DNA from: Acerihabitans arboris
GTDB taxonomy: Bacteria; Pseudomonadota; Gammaproteobacteria; Enterobacterales; Enterobacteriaceae
Direction of reading: 5' to 3'
Assembly: GCF_010131535.1 (NCBI RefSeq)
Contig: NZ_WUBS01000017.1
Location: 62,001 to 126,000, forward strand
DNA: 64,000 nt
In this document: positions 37,930 to 49,836 of the stretch, piece by piece
How positions within the stretch are numbered: position 1 is the stretch's first letter
How the letters are laid out: every line of letters begins with the position of its first letter
Notes under the pieces: model-generated
Databases searched by the model: none
Told to the model about the DNA's origin: nothing
What the model saw: the letters and a program-made list of their open reading frames with translations, nothing else
Position numbers and translations under genes: made by a program

Positions 37930-38472
37930 TTAGGGCAGCAAACCTTTGACGTCGATGGGTTTGGCTTCGTTTTCCGCTTGACCTTTATCTTTCCCGTCGA
38001 TCGCCATCCCGGACATCCGGTAAAAATTATATTCCGGATACTTACCCGGCCCCGAAATCAGCAAATTTTCTTTTTCATATACCAGGTCCTGGCGCCGGAA
38101 TTCTCCCATTTCAAAATCCGGCGTCAGCTGGATAGCCGTGGTCGGGCAAGCCTCTTCACACAGGCCGCAGAAAATGCAGCGCGAGAAGTTGATGCGGAAA
38201 AACTCCGGATACCAGCGGCCGTCCGCGGTTTCTGCCTTTTGCAATGAGATGCAGGATACCGGGCAGGCCACCGCGCACAGGTTACAGGCCACGCAGCGTT
38301 CTTGACCGTCCGGGTCGCGCGTGAGCACGATGCGGCCGCGAAAACGCGGCGCCGTGTTCACCGGCACATCGGGATACATCAGCGTTTCGCGTTTGCTGAA
38401 CGCCTGCAGGCCGATCATCCAGATACTGCGAAGCTGGGTGCCGGCACCATACACTAATTCTTTTAACGTCAT
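37930..38472 (-). CDS. nuoI: NADH dehydrogenase I subunit I (two 4Fe-4S clusters)
   Basis: 180 residues, identical in length to E. coli. Two ferredoxin motifs, [15 protein letters not shown] and [15 protein letters not shown], bind clusters N6a and N6b that carry electrons toward NuoB. An amphipathic N-terminal helix contacts the membrane arm. 14 bp after nuoH. Confidence 0.98.
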   Translation of the reverse strand: MTLKELVYGAGTQLRSIWMIGLQAFSKRETLMYPDVPVNTAPRFRGRIVLTRDPDGQERCVACNLCAVACPVSCISLQKAETADGRWYPEFFRINFSRCIFCGLCEEACPTTAIQLTPDFEMGEFRRQDLVYEKENLLISGPGKYPEYNFYRMSGMAIDGKDKGQAENEAKPIDVKGLLP

Positions 38473-38486
38473 GGTTTATCCACCCC

Positions 38487-39464
38487 TTATTGAGCGTTGT
38501 ACAAAATGACCGCCGCGGTCGCCAGCAGGTTCAGCAGCGTTAACGGCAGGCAGATTGTCCAGCCGAAGGACATCATCTGGTCATAACGCGGACGGGGCAG
38601 CGCCGCGCGGATCAGGATGAACATCATCATAAAAAAGGCGGTCTTGATGGCGAACCAGACAAACGGCGGCAGGAACGGCCCTTGCCAGCCGCCGAAAAAC
38701 AGCGTGACGATCAGGGCCGACACCGTGACGATGCCGATATATTCACCGACAAAAAACAGGCCGAACTTCATGCCCGAATATTCGATATGGTAGCCGTCGG
38801 CCAGCTCCTGCTCCGCTTCCGGCTGGTCGAACGGGTGCCGGTGGCAGACCGCAATGCCCGCCAGCACGAAGGTGGCGAAACCGAAAAACTGCGGAATGAT
38901 GTTCCACAGATTGGCCTGCGAGGCGACGATATCCCCCAGGCTGAACGATCCGGCCCGCGCCACCACGCCCATCAGGGACAAACCCAGGAATACCTCGTAG
39001 CTCAGCGTCTGGGCCGAGGCGCGCATGGCGCCGAGCAGGGAGTATTTATTATTGCTCGACCAGCCGGCGAACAGCACCGCGTACACCGCCAGGCCCGCCA
39101 TCATCAGGAAGAACAGCACGCCGATATTCAGGTCCGAGACCACCCAGGTGGGGCTGACCGGGATAACGGTAAAGGACACCAGCAGGGCGGTAAACGCGAT
39201 CACCGGCGCCAGGGTAAATATCATCCGGTCGGAAAACGGCGGGATCCAGTCTTCCTTGAAGAACATTTTCAGCATATCCGCCACCAGTTGGAGCGAACCG
39301 CCCCAGCCGACCCGGTTGGGTCCGTAGCGGTTCTGGAACAGGCCCAGCAGCCGGCGTTCGGCAAAACTCATATAAGCGCCGCAGGTGACCACCACCAGCA
39401 GGATGACTACCGCTTTCAGCACCGTCAGGATGATGTCAATCACGTCCGATGTTAACCAACTCAT
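38487..39464 (-). CDS. nuoH: NADH dehydrogenase I subunit H
   Basis: 325 residues, eight helices. Quinone-chamber motifs [36 protein letters not shown] and [13 protein letters not shown] are conserved. It anchors the peripheral arm and forms the quinone entry with NuoB and NuoD. It overlaps nuoG by 4 bp. Confidence 0.98.
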   Translation of the reverse strand: MSWLTSDVIDIILTVLKAVVILLVVVTCGAYMSFAERRLLGLFQNRYGPNRVGWGGSLQLVADMLKMFFKEDWIPPFSDRMIFTLAPVIAFTALLVSFTVIPVSPTWVVSDLNIGVLFFLMMAGLAVYAVLFAGWSSNNKYSLLGAMRASAQTLSYEVFLGLSLMGVVARAGSFSLGDIVASQANLWNIIPQFFGFATFVLAGIAVCHRHPFDQPEAEQELADGYHIEYSGMKFGLFFVGEYIGIVTVSALIVTLFFGGWQGPFLPPFVWFAIKTAFFMMMFILIRAALPRPRYDQMMSFGWTICLPLTLLNLLATAAVILYNAQ

Positions 39465-42190
39465 AACGCGGCCTCCCGCAGGTTTTCAACGCGTTGCCCT
39501 ACCCATACCGGCGGAATGCCCGGCAGCCCCAAAGGCAGGCCCACCTGGCCGGCCGCCAGGGCGTCGCTGAACCTGACCGGCAGGCGCAGCGATTGTCCCG
39601 CGCAGCTGAACTCCAGCAGCGTGCCGCTGTTCACGCCCAGGCGTTCGGCGTCCCGGCGGCTCACCACCACGTAAGGCTGCGGCATGCGTTCCTGGATTAC
39701 CGCCGAGCGCTGCGAGGTTTCCTCGCTGCCGAACAGGTGATAATAAGGCGCCACGCGCCACTGGCCGTCGGCCGGGGCGACGAATGCCGCCGGCACGTCG
39801 GTAAACCAGGCCATGCGGCCCGCGCCCGCTTCCAGCAGCCGCACGCCGGGATCGCCGTGGCGCAGGTGCCCGCCCACTTCATCCTGGAATTTATTCCAGG
39901 CCTGCGGGGAGTTCCAGCCCGGCGCCCAGGCAAACGCCACCTGCTTGCTCTGCCCCTGGGGACTGCTGCTGCCCTCCATGGAGAAGGCGAACATGGTGTC
40001 CTTATCCTGCGGCTGGCGCGGCTCATGCACGTCGATATTGGCGCGCATGGCGGTGCGCCCGCTGTAGCGGTGCGGTTCGCGGGCCAGCTTCTGGCCGCTG
40101 ACGCGGAAGCCGGCGTCCGGCGCGGCCTCCACGATGCCAGCCAGCTGCGGCAGCGCCTCGGCGCAGGCGTTGATGATATGATCGAACTGGGTCCAGTCCA
40201 CATGGCGCTCCAGATAGGTGGAGTGCAGCGAATGCAGCCAGCGCCAGCTTTCCAGCATAATGGTGTCGGCATCGTAGTAGGCCGGGTCGTAAACCTGGAA
40301 GAAGCGCTGCGCGCGGCCTTCCTGATTGATCAGCGTGCCGTCGCTTTCGGCGAAGCTGGCCGCCGGCAGGATCAGGTTGGCCTTATCCATGATGGCGGTG
40401 CGCTGGTGGTCCACCACAATCAGGTTGACGACCCGGGCCAGCGCCGCGTCCACCCGCGAGGCCGGCGCGTGGCGGTAAAGATCGTTTTCCAGCACGATAA
40501 CGCTGTCCGCCGCGCCCTGCTCGATTTGCTCCAGCGCCCGATCCAGGGAATCGCCGCCCATCAGCGCCAGTCCCATGCTGTTGGCGCCCGAGGCCACGAA
40601 GGTGATGCCGACATCGGCGCCGCGTCCTTTCAGCGCCTGGGCGACGTTGGCGGCGGCGGCTATCATCGCCTCGCTGCCGGAATGGGTGCCGGACACGATC
40701 AGCGGCTTGCGGCTGCCCGCCAGCGCCTGCACGATGACATCGATCTTGGCCTGTAGATCATCATCCAGTCCCTCAACCACCGGGGCGCTGCCGTCCAGCG
40801 CGTGGGCGATGGCAAAGCCCAGTCGGGCCTGATCCTCCACCGGCGCGCAATAGGTCCAGGCGGCGATATCGTCCAGCCTGGTGCGATCGACGCTGGTGAC
40901 AAACAAAGGATGGCGGGCGTGCTGGCCGATGGTCTGGATGGCGGCAATCTGCCAGTCGGCGACTTTTTGCGCCGCGGCCATTTCGCGGGTTTTGCCCTTC
41001 ACCGCCTGGCGCACCGCCAGGGCGATGCGCGCGCCGGTCTGGGTTAAGTCCTCGCCCAGCACCAGCACCGCGTCATAACTTTCCATCTCGCGCAGCGACG
41101 GGGTATGCACGCCGCTGTTTTGCAGCACGTCCAGCATCATGGCCAGCCGCGCCTGTTCGGCGCCGGAAATGCCGGTATAAAAGTTGGCGGCGCCCACCAG
41201 TTCGCGCAGCGCGAAATTGCTTTCCACGCTGGCGCGGGGCGAGCCGATGCCGATCATTTTTTTGGCATGGCGCAACGCGTCGGCCGCGCCCTGCATCGCC
41301 TGTTCGGCGTTCAGGGCAATCCAGTCGTCGCCGCGGCGCTGCAGCGGATGGCGCGGGCGATCCTTAAGGTTGACGTAACCGTAGCCGAAACGGCCGCGAT
41401 CGCACAGGAAGTAATGGTTTACGCTGCCGTTAAAGCGGTTTTCGATACGCCTGAGCTCGCCATAGCGCTCGCCGGGACTGGTATTGCACCCCACGCTGCA
41501 CTGCTGGCAAATACTGGGCGCGAACTGCATATCCCATTTGCGGTTGTAGCGTTCGGAATGGGTTTTATCGGTGAATACCCCGGTCGGGCACACTTCCACC
41601 AGGTTGCCGGAGAACTCGCTTTCCAGCGTGCCGTCCTCCGGGCGACCGAAATAGACGTTGTCATGGGCGCCGTAAACGCCCAGATCGGTGCCGTCGGCAT
41701 AATCTTTGTAATAACGTACGCAGCGGTAGCAGGCGATACAGCGGTTCATCTCATGGGAGATAAACGGGCCGAGATTCTGGTTGCGGTGGGTGCGCTTGGT
41801 AAACCGGTAGCGGCGGAAATTCTGGCCGGTCATGACCGTCATATCCTGCAAATGGCAGTTGCCCCCCTCCTCGCATACCGGACAATCGTGGGGATGGTTG
41901 GTCATCAGCCACTCCACCACGCTTTTACGGAACTGTTGCGCTTCTTCATCGTCGATGGAGATGAAGGTGCCGTCCGACGCCGGCGTCATGCACGACATCA
42001 CCAGCCGGCCGCGCGTATCCTCGGCGTTTTGATATTGCTTGACCGCGCACTGGCGGCAGGCGCCGACGCTGCCCAGCGCCGGATGCCAGCAAAAATAAGG
42101 AATATCGAGGCCAAGGGTAAGACACGCCTGCAGCAGGTTGTCGGACCCGTTAACCTCGTATTCCTTGCCGTCTACATGAATGGTAGCCAT
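39461..42190 (-). CDS. nuoG: NADH dehydrogenase I subunit G
   Basis: 909 residues from ATG 42190 ([13 protein letters not shown]), with GGAAG about 10 bases upstream; ATG 42199 is too close to it. N-terminal [2Fe-2S] ligands lie in [17 protein letters not shown], the His-ligated cluster in [16 protein letters not shown], and further 4Fe-4S ligands in CIACYRC and CQQCSVGC (cluster N7 type). The remainder is a molybdopterin-oxidoreductase-like domain without cofactor. It carries electrons from NuoF/E to NuoI. Confidence 0.97.
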   Translation of the reverse strand: MATIHVDGKEYEVNGSDNLLQACLTLGLDIPYFCWHPALGSVGACRQCAVKQYQNAEDTRGRLVMSCMTPASDGTFISIDDEEAQQFRKSVVEWLMTNHPHDCPVCEEGGNCHLQDMTVMTGQNFRRYRFTKRTHRNQNLGPFISHEMNRCIACYRCVRYYKDYADGTDLGVYGAHDNVYFGRPEDGTLESEFSGNLVEVCPTGVFTDKTHSERYNRKWDMQFAPSICQQCSVGCNTSPGERYGELRRIENRFNGSVNHYFLCDRGRFGYGYVNLKDRPRHPLQRRGDDWIALNAEQAMQGAADALRHAKKMIGIGSPRASVESNFALRELVGAANFYTGISGAEQARLAMMLDVLQNSGVHTPSLREMESYDAVLVLGEDLTQTGARIALAVRQAVKGKTREMAAAQKVADWQIAAIQTIGQHARHPLFVTSVDRTRLDDIAAWTYCAPVEDQARLGFAIAHALDGSAPVVEGLDDDLQAKIDVIVQALAGSRKPLIVSGTHSGSEAMIAAAANVAQALKGRGADVGITFVASGANSMGLALMGGDSLDRALEQIEQGAADSVIVLENDLYRHAPASRVDAALARVVNLIVVDHQRTAIMDKANLILPAASFAESDGTLINQEGRAQRFFQVYDPAYYDADTIMLESWRWLHSLHSTYLERHVDWTQFDHIINACAEALPQLAGIVEAAPDAGFRVSGQKLAREPHRYSGRTAMRANIDVHEPRQPQDKDTMFAFSMEGSSSPQGQSKQVAFAWAPGWNSPQAWNKFQDEVGGHLRHGDPGVRLLEAGAGRMAWFTDVPAAFVAPADGQWRVAPYYHLFGSEETSQRSAVIQERMPQPYVVVSRRDAERLGVNSGTLLEFSCAGQSLRLPVRFSDALAAGQVGLPLGLPGIPPVWVGQRVENLREAAL

Positions 42191-42257
42191 AGTCAGCATG
42201 CTTCCGTGTGGCCCGCGCCAGGGCGGGCGTTAATCAAAATGCGTCTCGGGTGCATAA

Positions 42258-42291
42258 CATCCGTCCGGCCGCGCGATGGGCCGGGCGGATG
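42258..42291 (-). other. Strong hairpin in the nuoF-nuoG gap
   Basis: CATCCGTCCGGCC (42258-42270) pairs with GGCCGGGCGGATG (42279-42291), 13 bp with a single G-T wobble and an 8-base loop. It lies in the 106-bp gap, the widest interruption between nuoCD and nuoL. No T-run follows. Confidence 0.65.
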
Positions 42292-42296
42292 CAGGG

Positions 42297-43646
42297 TTAC
42301 CAACGCGCTTTCAGCAAGTTTGGCTGGATACCGGCAATAGTGCGGGTATTACCGATATGCTGCGTTGCAATTCCCGCTTCAAATTCTTCCCGGAAATATT
42401 TAATGGCGCTTTGCAGCGGCTCGACGGCGCCCGGCGCATGGGCACAAAAGGTCTTGCCCGGGCCGAGGAAGCGGCAAAGCTGTTCCAGCGTTTCGATATC
42501 ACCCGGCTGCCCTTCGCCGTTTTCGATGGCGCGCAGCAGTTTCACGCTCCAGGGCAGGCCGTCGCGGCAGGGCGTGCACCAGCCGCAAGACTCGCGTGAG
42601 AAAAACTCTTCCAGGTTGCGCGTCAATGAAACCATATTGATTTCATTATCCACCGCCATGGCCAGCGCCGTGCCAAGGCGACTGCCGGCCTTGCCGATAT
42701 TCTCGAAGTCCATCGGCAGGTCAAGGTGATCGCCGGTCAGGAAGTCGGTGCCCGCGCCGCCCGGCTGCCAGGCCTTGAGCGTCAGGCCGTCGCGCATGCC
42801 GCCGGCGTAATCCTCCAGGATCTCGCGCGCGGTGACGCCAAACGGCAGTTCCCACAGGCCCGGATGTTTCACCCGTCCGGAGAAACCCATCAGCTTGGTG
42901 CCGGTATCGTTGCTTTTGCCCGCCGTAATGCCCTGGTACCAGTCCACGCCGTGTTCAAGGATGGCCGGGACGTTGCACAGGGTTTCGACGTTGTTGACGC
43001 AGGTCGGTTTGCCCCAGGCGCCGGCGGTGGCCGGGAACGGCGGCTTGGAACGCGGATTGGCGCGGCGGCCTTCGAGAGAGTTGATCAGCGCCGTTTCTTC
43101 GCCGCAGATATAACGCCCCGCGCCGGTATGCACCATCAGCTCGAAATCAAAACCGGTGCCCAGGATATTCTTGCCCAGGTAGCCGGCCTCGGTGGCCTCG
43201 GCGATGGCGCGGCGCAGGTTCTCCGCCGCCTCGATGTATTCGCCGCGCAGGAAGATATAACCGCGATAGGCCTTCAGGGCAAAGGCGGCAATCAGCATGC
43301 CTTCCACCAGCAGATGGGGCAGTTGCTCCATCAACAGGCGGTCTTTATAGGTGCCGGGCTCCATTTCATCCGCGTTGCACAGCAGGTAACGGATGTCCAT
43401 GGACGGATCCTTGGGCATCAGGCTCCACTTCAGGCCGGTGGAAAAGCCCGCCCCGCCCCGCCCTTTCAGGCCGGAATCCTTGACCAGGTTAACAATCTCG
43501 TCCTGGGCCATGCCCCTGAGCGCTTTTTCCGCGCCGGCGTAGCCGCTCTTGGCGCGATAGTCGTCGAGCCATACCGGCTGGCCGTCGTCGCGCAGGCGCC
43601 AGGTCAACGGATGCATTTCGGCGGTGCGTACAATCTGCTTAATCAT
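42297..43646 (-). CDS. nuoF: NADH dehydrogenase I subunit F (NADH/FMN site)
   Basis: 449 residues. The NADH-binding glycine motif [13 protein letters not shown], the FMN region and the 4Fe-4S ligands in [12 protein letters not shown] plus the later Cys of [12 protein letters not shown] are visible. It is the entry point for electrons from NADH. It overlaps nuoE by 4 bp. Confidence 0.98.
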   Translation of the reverse strand: MIKQIVRTAEMHPLTWRLRDDGQPVWLDDYRAKSGYAGAEKALRGMAQDEIVNLVKDSGLKGRGGAGFSTGLKWSLMPKDPSMDIRYLLCNADEMEPGTYKDRLLMEQLPHLLVEGMLIAAFALKAYRGYIFLRGEYIEAAENLRRAIAEATEAGYLGKNILGTGFDFELMVHTGAGRYICGEETALINSLEGRRANPRSKPPFPATAGAWGKPTCVNNVETLCNVPAILEHGVDWYQGITAGKSNDTGTKLMGFSGRVKHPGLWELPFGVTAREILEDYAGGMRDGLTLKAWQPGGAGTDFLTGDHLDLPMDFENIGKAGSRLGTALAMAVDNEINMVSLTRNLEEFFSRESCGWCTPCRDGLPWSVKLLRAIENGEGQPGDIETLEQLCRFLGPGKTFCAHAPGAVEPLQSAIKYFREEFEAGIATQHIGNTRTIAGIQPNLLKARW

Positions 43647-44176
43647 CGATACTGCTCCAGTAGCGGACCGATACCTTCCGGCGTCAGATGAACGTGGGTA
43701 TCGTCATCGATCATCATGGTCGGCCCCTTGTCGCAGTTGCCCAGGCAACAGGTGGGCAGCAGGGTAAAGCGCCCGTCCTCGGTGGTCTGTCCCGGCTTGA
43801 TATGCAGCGTTTGCTCCAGGGCGGCCTGGATGCCCTGGTAACCGGTGATATGGCACACCACGCTGTCGCAATACTTGATGATATGGCGTCCGACCGGCTG
43901 GCGGTAAATCGAGCTGTAGAACGTAGCCACGCCTTCCACATCGCTGCCAGGGATGCCCAATACCTCGGCAATGGCGGCGATGGCGCCGTCCGGCACCCAG
44001 CCGCGCTGCTTTTGCACGATTTTCAGCGCTTCTATCGAAACGGCGCGGGCATCTTCGTAATGATGCTTTTCATGCTCGATGGCTTCGCGCTCCAGGGTGC
44101 TCAGCACAAAGGCGGCGGTGTCGTCCTGCCGGCCGGTCGCGGCGTCGTGCCCATGCGTATCTTTATGTTCATGCAT
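43643..44176 (-). CDS. nuoE: NADH dehydrogenase I subunit E
   Basis: 177 residues against 166 in E. coli. The extra length is a His/Asp-rich N-terminus ([15 protein letters not shown]). The [2Fe-2S] (N1a) ligands are in [10 protein letters not shown] and [10 protein letters not shown]. It pairs with NuoF in the dehydrogenase module, 2 bp after nuoCD. Confidence 0.97.
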   Translation of the reverse strand: MHEHKDTHGHDAATGRQDDTAAFVLSTLEREAIEHEKHHYEDARAVSIEALKIVQKQRGWVPDGAIAAIAEVLGIPGSDVEGVATFYSSIYRQPVGRHIIKYCDSVVCHITGYQGIQAALEQTLHIKPGQTTEDGRFTLLPTCCLGNCDKGPTMMIDDDTHVHLTPEGIGPLLEQYR

Positions 44177-44178
44177 AA

Positions 44179-45978
44179 TTAGCGGTCCACATCTGACATA
44201 ACAAAATCGATACTGCCCAGATAGACGATGAGATCGGATACCAGGCTGCCGCGTATCACCGAGGGGATCTGCTGCAAATGCGGGAAACTCGGGGTGCGGA
44301 TGCGGGTCCGGTAGCTCATGGTGCTGCCATCGCTGGTCAGGTAATAACTGTTGATCCCCTTGGTGGCCTCGATCATCTGGAACGATTCGTTGGCCGGCAT
44401 TACCGGTCCCCAGGAGACCTGGAGGAAGTGGGTAATCAGGGTTTCGATATGCTGCAACGTGCGCTCTTTCGGCGGCGGCGTGGTCAGCGGATGATCGGCC
44501 TTGAACGGCCCTTCCGGCATATTATTCAGGCACTGCTCCAGGATGCGCAGGCTCTGGCGCATCTCCTCGACCTTGAGCATCACGCGGCTATAGCAATCGC
44601 TGACGCCGTCGCCGACCGGCACTTCAAAATCAAACTTGTCATAACCGGAGTACGGACGCCATTTACGCACGTCGAACGAGATGCCGGTGGCGCGCAGCGC
44701 CGCGCCGGTCACGCCCCAGTCCAGCGCTTCCTGGGCGCCGTACGCGGCGACACCCTCGGCGCGACCGCGCAGCACGCTGTTGCGCAACGCCGCCTTGACA
44801 TAAGAGTCCAGGCGTTTGGGCAGCCAGTTCAGGAAGTCGCGCAGCAGGCCGTCCCAGCCGCGCGGCAGATCGTGCGCCACGCCGCCGATGCGGAACCACG
44901 CCGGATGCATACGAAAGCCGGTAATGGCTTCCACCACGTCATAAATTTTTTGCCGGTCGGTAAACGCCAGGAATACCGGGGTCATGCCGCCGACGTCCTG
45001 GATATAGGTACTGATATACAGCAGGTGGCTGTTGATGCGGAACAGCTCGGAGAGCATGACGCGAATCACCTCTACCCGCTCAGGCACCACGATGCCGGCC
45101 AGTTTTTCCACCGCCAGTACATAAGGCATTTCATTGACGCAGCCGCCGAGGTATTCCACCCGGTCGGTGTAGGGAATGTAGCTGTGCCACGACTGGCGCT
45201 CGCCCATTTTTTCCGCGCCGCGATGGTGATAACCGATATCCGGCACGCAGTCGACGATCTCTTCGCCGTCCAGCTGCAAAATGATACGGAAGGCCCCGTG
45301 CGCCGACGGATGGTTCGGCCCGAGGTTGAGGAACATGAAATCTTCGTTTTCGCGGCCGCGCTTCATGCCCCAGTCTTCCGGCTTGAAGGTCAACCCTTCC
45401 ATTTCCAGATCCTCTTTTTGCTTGGTCAGCATGTAAGGATCGAATTCGGTGGCGCGCGCCGGATAGTCTTTGCGCAGCGGATGTCCCTGCCAGCTTTGCG
45501 GCATCATGATGCGGGTCAGGTGCGGGTGGCCGTCGAAGCTCATGCCGAACATTTCCCAGGTCTCGCGCTCATACCAGTTGGCGTTGGGGAAAAGCCTGGT
45601 CACGGTGGGCAAATGGAAGTCGGTTTCCATAAGCGCCACCTTCAGCATGATATCCCGGTTCCTGTCGATGGAGATCAGGTGGTAGAACACGGTAAAGTCG
45701 GCGGCGGGCAACCCCTGCCGATGGGTGCGCAGACGCTCGTCCACGCCGTGCAGGTCGTAGAGCATTACATAAGGCTTCGGCAGTTTTTTTAAGAACGTCA
45801 GTACCTCGAGGATTTGCTCGCGTTTCACCCACACCACCGGAATGCCGGTGCGGGTAGGCTGGACGGTGAACGCCCCGGCGCCAAAACGATCGCGCAATTC
45901 GCCAATAACCGGGTCATCAAGGTGATCCCGGGTTTGCCAGGCCGGCTGGGCGAGATTTTGCGTCATTAACTCTGTCAT
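44179..45978 (-). CDS. nuoC: NADH dehydrogenase I fused subunit C/D
   Basis: 599 residues from ATG 45978, preceded by GGTGAAG; TTG 45993 would add five residues. It is the NuoC-NuoD fusion typical of enterobacteria. The NuoC part has [16 protein letters not shown]; the NuoD part has [14 protein letters not shown] and [18 protein letters not shown], lining the quinone site, and ends FVMSDVDR. It links NuoB and NuoI to the membrane arm. Confidence 0.97.
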   Translation of the reverse strand: MTELMTQNLAQPAWQTRDHLDDPVIGELRDRFGAGAFTVQPTRTGIPVVWVKREQILEVLTFLKKLPKPYVMLYDLHGVDERLRTHRQGLPAADFTVFYHLISIDRNRDIMLKVALMETDFHLPTVTRLFPNANWYERETWEMFGMSFDGHPHLTRIMMPQSWQGHPLRKDYPARATEFDPYMLTKQKEDLEMEGLTFKPEDWGMKRGRENEDFMFLNLGPNHPSAHGAFRIILQLDGEEIVDCVPDIGYHHRGAEKMGERQSWHSYIPYTDRVEYLGGCVNEMPYVLAVEKLAGIVVPERVEVIRVMLSELFRINSHLLYISTYIQDVGGMTPVFLAFTDRQKIYDVVEAITGFRMHPAWFRIGGVAHDLPRGWDGLLRDFLNWLPKRLDSYVKAALRNSVLRGRAEGVAAYGAQEALDWGVTGAALRATGISFDVRKWRPYSGYDKFDFEVPVGDGVSDCYSRVMLKVEEMRQSLRILEQCLNNMPEGPFKADHPLTTPPPKERTLQHIETLITHFLQVSWGPVMPANESFQMIEATKGINSYYLTSDGSTMSYRTRIRTPSFPHLQQIPSVIRGSLVSDLIVYLGSIDFVMSDVDR

Positions 45979-46069
45979 AGTTTTCTTCACCAAATTAATG
46001 CTGTGCCGGCGTCATGCCACTGTGCGCGTTATTTGATTATGGACGACAACCGCCACATCGCCGCGCGCG

Positions 46070-46744
46070 TCATATCTCGTCGGGAGACCGCAGGTTGGTT
46101 ACCGCGATGCGCTCGCCCTGTTTACGTTCGCGCTCCGACTGCATATTGGCGCGATAAACACCCTGATCGCCCATCACCCAGGAGAGCGGACGCCGTTCCT
46201 TGCCGATGGATTCCTTCAACAGCAGCAGCGCCTGGATGTACGCCTCGGGGCGCGGCGGGCAACCGGGAATATAGACATCGACCGGCAGGAACTTGTCCAC
46301 GCCCTGCACCACGGAATAGATATCGTACATGCCGCCGGAGTTGGCGCAGGCGCCCATGGAGATAACCCATTTCGGCTCGAGCATTTGATCGTAGAGACGT
46401 TGGATGACCGGGGCCATTTTGGTGAAGGGCGTGCCCGCAATCACCATGAAATCCGCCTGGCGCGGTGAGGCGCGGATAACTTCCGATCCGAAGCGCGCCA
46501 CATCGTGCACCGCGGTAAAGGACGTGGTCATTTCGACGTAGCAACAGGAGAGGCCAAAGTTATACGGCCATAAAGAGTTGCCCCGTCCCCAGTTCACCGC
46601 GTTGTGCAACGCGTTTTCCAGCGTGCCCAGAAAAACGCTGCGGTTAACGTGCCCGTCCAGGGGATCGGCGACGATCTCCTGTTTTTGCAGGGGGTAACGG
46701 TCATTCTCACCGTCCGGCTCAACACGGGTGAGGGTGTAGTCCAT
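46070..46744 (-). CDS. nuoB: NADH dehydrogenase I subunit B
   Basis: 224 residues. Ligands of the terminal 4Fe-4S cluster N2 are in [23 protein letters not shown] and [11 protein letters not shown]. It hands electrons to quinone at the junction with NuoH and NuoD. 15 bp after nuoA; 76 bp or more precede nuoCD. Confidence 0.98.
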   Translation of the reverse strand: MDYTLTRVEPDGENDRYPLQKQEIVADPLDGHVNRSVFLGTLENALHNAVNWGRGNSLWPYNFGLSCCYVEMTTSFTAVHDVARFGSEVIRASPRQADFMVIAGTPFTKMAPVIQRLYDQMLEPKWVISMGACANSGGMYDIYSVVQGVDKFLPVDVYIPGCPPRPEAYIQALLLLKESIGKERRPLSWVMGDQGVYRANMQSERERKQGERIAVTNLRSPDEI

Positions 46745-46759
46745 TGTTATGCCTCGCTG

Positions 46760-47197
46760 TTACTGCTGATGACGTTGGTTTTCGGCGACCGGGCCAGCGC
46801 GGCGCAGGCGCTGGGAACGCTCGGGCGTCCAATCCAGCGCGCCGACGCGCACCAGGTACACCAGGCCCGCCAACAACACGATAATGAAAATGGCTGCTTC
46901 GAAAAAGCCGATCCAGCCGACTTCGCGGATGGACACCGACCAGGCGTATAAATAAAGGGCTTCCACGTCGAAAATGACGAAAAACATGGCAACCAGGTAA
47001 AATTTGGATGAAAGCCGTAGTCTGGCCGTTCCCACCGGATCGATACCGGATTCGAACGGGACGTTTTTTGAGCGGCTGTGGGCCCGCCCGCCCAGAAGAA
47101 AACCGCCTAGCAGCATAAAGCAGCACAGGCCGACGGCACCGGCGAGGAATACGGCGAACGCCCAATAATGGGCGGTAACTTCAGTGGTTATCGACAT
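46760..47197 (-). CDS. nuoA: NADH dehydrogenase I subunit A
   Basis: 145 residues, three helices. Conserved [24 protein letters not shown] and GFFEAAIFI. First gene of the nuo operon; the promoter lies in the long gap upstream. Confidence 0.97.
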   Translation of the reverse strand: MSITTEVTAHYWAFAVFLAGAVGLCCFMLLGGFLLGGRAHSRSKNVPFESGIDPVGTARLRLSSKFYLVAMFFVIFDVEALYLYAWSVSIREVGWIGFFEAAIFIIVLLAGLVYLVRVGALDWTPERSQRLRRAGPVAENQRHQQ

Positions 47198-47816
47198 TTT
47201 CTTTGCTCATCAAAAGTGGCATTTTGCAGCCTGCTCTTCGTCAACGGCAGTTTGACTCACCACATCGATTTATGGGAAGGAGTTGGAAAAAACCGCACCG
47301 AGCTGTTGCCATCGGCATACACAGCCATTGTGTGGGGTTTTTACTCCTTTACATAACCTTTTGTCAACTTGGACAAAAGAAACTTCATAGTAATTTACAC
47401 ATGTAATATCTAATTAACATTTGATGCGCCCACTTACCGCTTAATCGAGTCAGTGATGATATCCGGCAACACAGGAATAACATAGGTCCGTTATATGACA
47501 CCGTGATTGCCCGCAGGTAACTATACCATTTTCAGGCAAAATCACGTTATTCCGCGCAATCGGTAAGGGCAAAATTTGATCCAGGGCACAATTTCGCAAC
47601 TAATCGGAATAAAAGATGCACATTCTGTGCGCCATTAGCCAAATTTCTTACCAGAAACAGTGTTTTGATTTAATTGACATGTATAAGAAATAAACAAGTA
47701 ACACGGCGGGAACCGGCGGGCACGGGAAAATGCCGCGGCAAGGGGAAAAGACGAGTAAATACGCCATTTAGCCGATCAGGGCCGAAAAATACGTCATTAC
47801 CATATTAATTATATCT
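47198..47816. other. nuo upstream region, no gene
   Basis: About 620 bp between nuoA and the lrhA terminator, mostly A+T-rich. No convincing ORF is present; the frames at 47168-47406 overlap nuoA antisense and lack family resemblance. It contains the promoter/palindrome at 47338-47379. Long upstream regions with multiple regulator sites (ArcA, NarL, IHF) are known for nuo in E. coli; I cannot place those here with confidence. Confidence 0.7.
47338..47379 (-). promoter_or_regulatory. Candidate nuo promoter with overlapping palindrome
   Basis: On the minus strand TTGACA (47367-47362), an 18-bp spacer and TAAAAA (47343-47338) form a sigma70-like promoter about 140 bp before the nuoA ATG. Its -35 is inside a perfect inverted repeat CTTTTGTC/GACAAAAG (47358-47379, loop of 6), which could be an operator. 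Confidence 0.4.
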
Positions 47817-47852
47817 TATAAAAAAATAAGCCCCTATATTCAGGGGCTTATT
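47817..47852 (-). terminator. lrhA intrinsic terminator
   Basis: An 11-bp stem (AATAAGCCCCT / AGGGGCTTATT, 47825-47852) with a 6-base loop is followed on the minus strand by a run of T. It begins 17 bp after the lrhA stop. A textbook terminator. Confidence 0.85.
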
Positions 47853-47868
47853 ATTAACATCAACTTAT

Positions 47869-48804
47869 TTACTCATCGCTGACCGTGTAACTTTCTCCCT
47901 CGCCTTTTACCGGACGGGATACGTCACGGCTATAGGAGTCATTACCGGTCTGCACGGCGCTAAAGATAGCCATGGCCAATTCATTCTCGCATTGGGGATG
48001 CTTGCAGAGCACGTATTGGGTGTCGGGCAACGTCGGTAAACCTTCGTTTTGCCCCAGCACCCGCAGATCCGGGCTCATCATCTCCACCGCCCTGACGGTA
48101 ATGCCCAGTCCCGCCTTCACCGCGGCGCGCACCGCCGCGAGCGTGGAAGCGGTGTAGGCGATACGCCAGGATATCCCGGCAGCCTGCAGTTGTTCGATGG
48201 CCATGGTGCGGAACGGACTGGGTTCATCGGATACCACCAGCGGAATCACTTCCCCCTGGATAAACCGATAATCAGACGAGCAGTACCATAACGTCGGTGA
48301 CGAACGCAGCGTGACGTAGGGATGATTGGTGCTGGTCAACGTGGTAATGGCCAGATCCACCTCGCCGTTGGTCAGCATTTCCTGCATCAACGGGCTGCGT
48401 TTGACATTGACGTCAATCGCCAGTTTGGGATAGATCCGCGTTACCCGGCTGAGTAAGTAAGGAAGAATTGAGTCGGCGGTGTCGTCGGAGGCGCCAATAG
48501 TCAGTACGCCCTGAATATTACTGTACATCAGCGAGGTGCAAGCCTCATCGTTGTAAAGTAAAATCTTCCTGGCATAGCCGAGCAACTGTATCCCATGCTC
48601 GGTCAACAACTTGTTGCGACCGTGACGGGCAAACAACTCTTTTCCAACAAGCTGTTCTAATCGTTGCATTTGCTGGCTGACAGCCGACTGTGTTCGACAT
48701 ACTGATGCTGCTGCGGCCGCAAAGGTGTTGAGATCAGCGACGGCAACAAACGTTCTCAATAAATCAAGATCAAGATTGAGCACTGGACGATTTGCATTGG
48801 TCAT
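47869..48804 (-). CDS. lrhA: LysR-family regulator LrhA (HexA/PecT group)
   Basis: 311 residues (E. coli 312). N-terminal winged helix-turn-helix with [22 protein letters not shown] and [19 protein letters not shown], then the LysR substrate-binding domain. Homologues repress motility (flhDC), virulence exoenzymes in soft-rot bacteria (HexA/PecT) and, in E. coli, type 1 fimbriae and RpoS translation. The C-terminal ~30 residues differ from E. coli, as is usual. It lies between nuo and alaA as in E. coli, with a long upstream gap. Confidence 0.96.
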   Translation of the reverse strand: MTNANRPVLNLDLDLLRTFVAVADLNTFAAAAASVCRTQSAVSQQMQRLEQLVGKELFARHGRNKLLTEHGIQLLGYARKILLYNDEACTSLMYSNIQGVLTIGASDDTADSILPYLLSRVTRIYPKLAIDVNVKRSPLMQEMLTNGEVDLAITTLTSTNHPYVTLRSSPTLWYCSSDYRFIQGEVIPLVVSDEPSPFRTMAIEQLQAAGISWRIAYTASTLAAVRAAVKAGLGITVRAVEMMSPDLRVLGQNEGLPTLPDTQYVLCKHPQCENELAMAIFSAVQTGNDSYSRDVSRPVKGEGESYTVSDE

Positions 48805-49836
48805 AATATTGTCTTCACTTTTGTATTCTAATTACACACTACTACCCTGGCGTTTCAAAAAAATCATTTCCAAGCTAAAACTGTTATGAGCATATCCCCT
48901 TCACACCATAACGACGATGCTTAGGTCGTTATGTTAACTGGTACATGCTTTAATCTTTGGGGGACTTCGCACTCATCAAGCAAAGCTCTCACATATATAA
49001 AAGGTAGCCCCGGTTGTCGAAATTCAGCTCTCATCCTGGGTAAAACGCTAAATTTCATAATGATATCATTTGCATAGCGCTGAAAGTAAATCAAAGAAGG
49101 TTTGAACAACATACCAAAACTTAAATGTAATTAATTAAATCCGACCTTCGTATTTAAAAGAATGTTGAATATTAGCGGTTAAGTCCTATTTTTTTATCTC
49201 AAGCGCCATAATTAACATAAATTTCTCTTAACTATTGTTTATACGATCAAAATAAATCTCTTTGGAAAAGTACAGGTGCATAAATGTATACCATAAATAG
49301 CTACCATAAACGAAACAACAATAATTTGTAAGCACCAAAATGTGACCTTTATTTTCCTATGGAAAAACGCTCACAAGCCGATGAAGTAGCAATACTTTAT
49401 CCTGGTGAAAAGTGTGATGCGTCTCCTGGAAATCGCCTTTATTCGCCCCGCGCCCCGCCGCCCTTGTTTGTTGGCGATATAATGCGCTCCCCTGCCGGGC
49501 CTTTTCATCAGGCCGGCAACCATAAGATCGCCATGCCTGATTACGCAGAGTAACCTTTATCGGTGGCAAGTAGTATAAAAAATACTCAAAAAATCGCAAA
49601 TTAACTACCATCTGATGGATTTGGATTGCGATAATCAGCGCATGTGGGTGTTATCATAGTGTTTTAATCTAAAAATTAAGCCGAAAAATAAATTTTCCAC
49701 TATTCCTTATTTTTAGCCCCGACATTCGCGGCGAACCTCGCCGTTATCCTTCAAAAGTTCAGGCCAGAAGAGTACATTATGCGGAATGCGTCATTCCATG
49801 GTCGGAATACGTTTTACCGTTATAAGGCGTAATATC
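48805..49836. other. 1-kb lrhA-alaA intergenic region
   Basis: Divergent promoters of lrhA and alaA must lie here. The first ~500 bp is strongly A+T-rich, consistent with a long lrhA leader as known in E. coli. A G+C-richer block (about 49,370-49,560) contains a bulged hairpin TGCCGG..CCT / AGG..CCGGCA (49493-49518). The small ORFs seen on both strands have no ribosome-binding site or recognisable product, and I do not call them. Confidence 0.7.
49649..49657 (+). promoter_or_regulatory. Candidate extended -10 promoter for alaA
   Basis: TGT-TATCAT matches the extended -10 pattern TGnTATAAT with one mismatch. A TTGCGA lies 20 bp upstream as a poor -35. The position, ~180 bp before the alaA start, is plausible. 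Confidence 0.3.

Noticed and set aside
44278-45792. 504-codon plus-strand frame opposite nuoCD
   Set aside because: Composition (rich in His, Gln, Arg, Val) is that of a reverse-complement shadow; NuoCD on the other strand is unmistakable.
48921-49112. 63-codon minus-strand ORF in the lrhA leader
   Set aside because: No ribosome-binding site before its ATG, no homologue recognised, located in A+T-rich DNA. A leader peptide is possible but unsupported.
49357-49611. Overlapping small ORFs on both strands upstream of alaA
   Set aside because: Neither has a convincing start or known family; the block is better described as a G+C-rich non-coding island.
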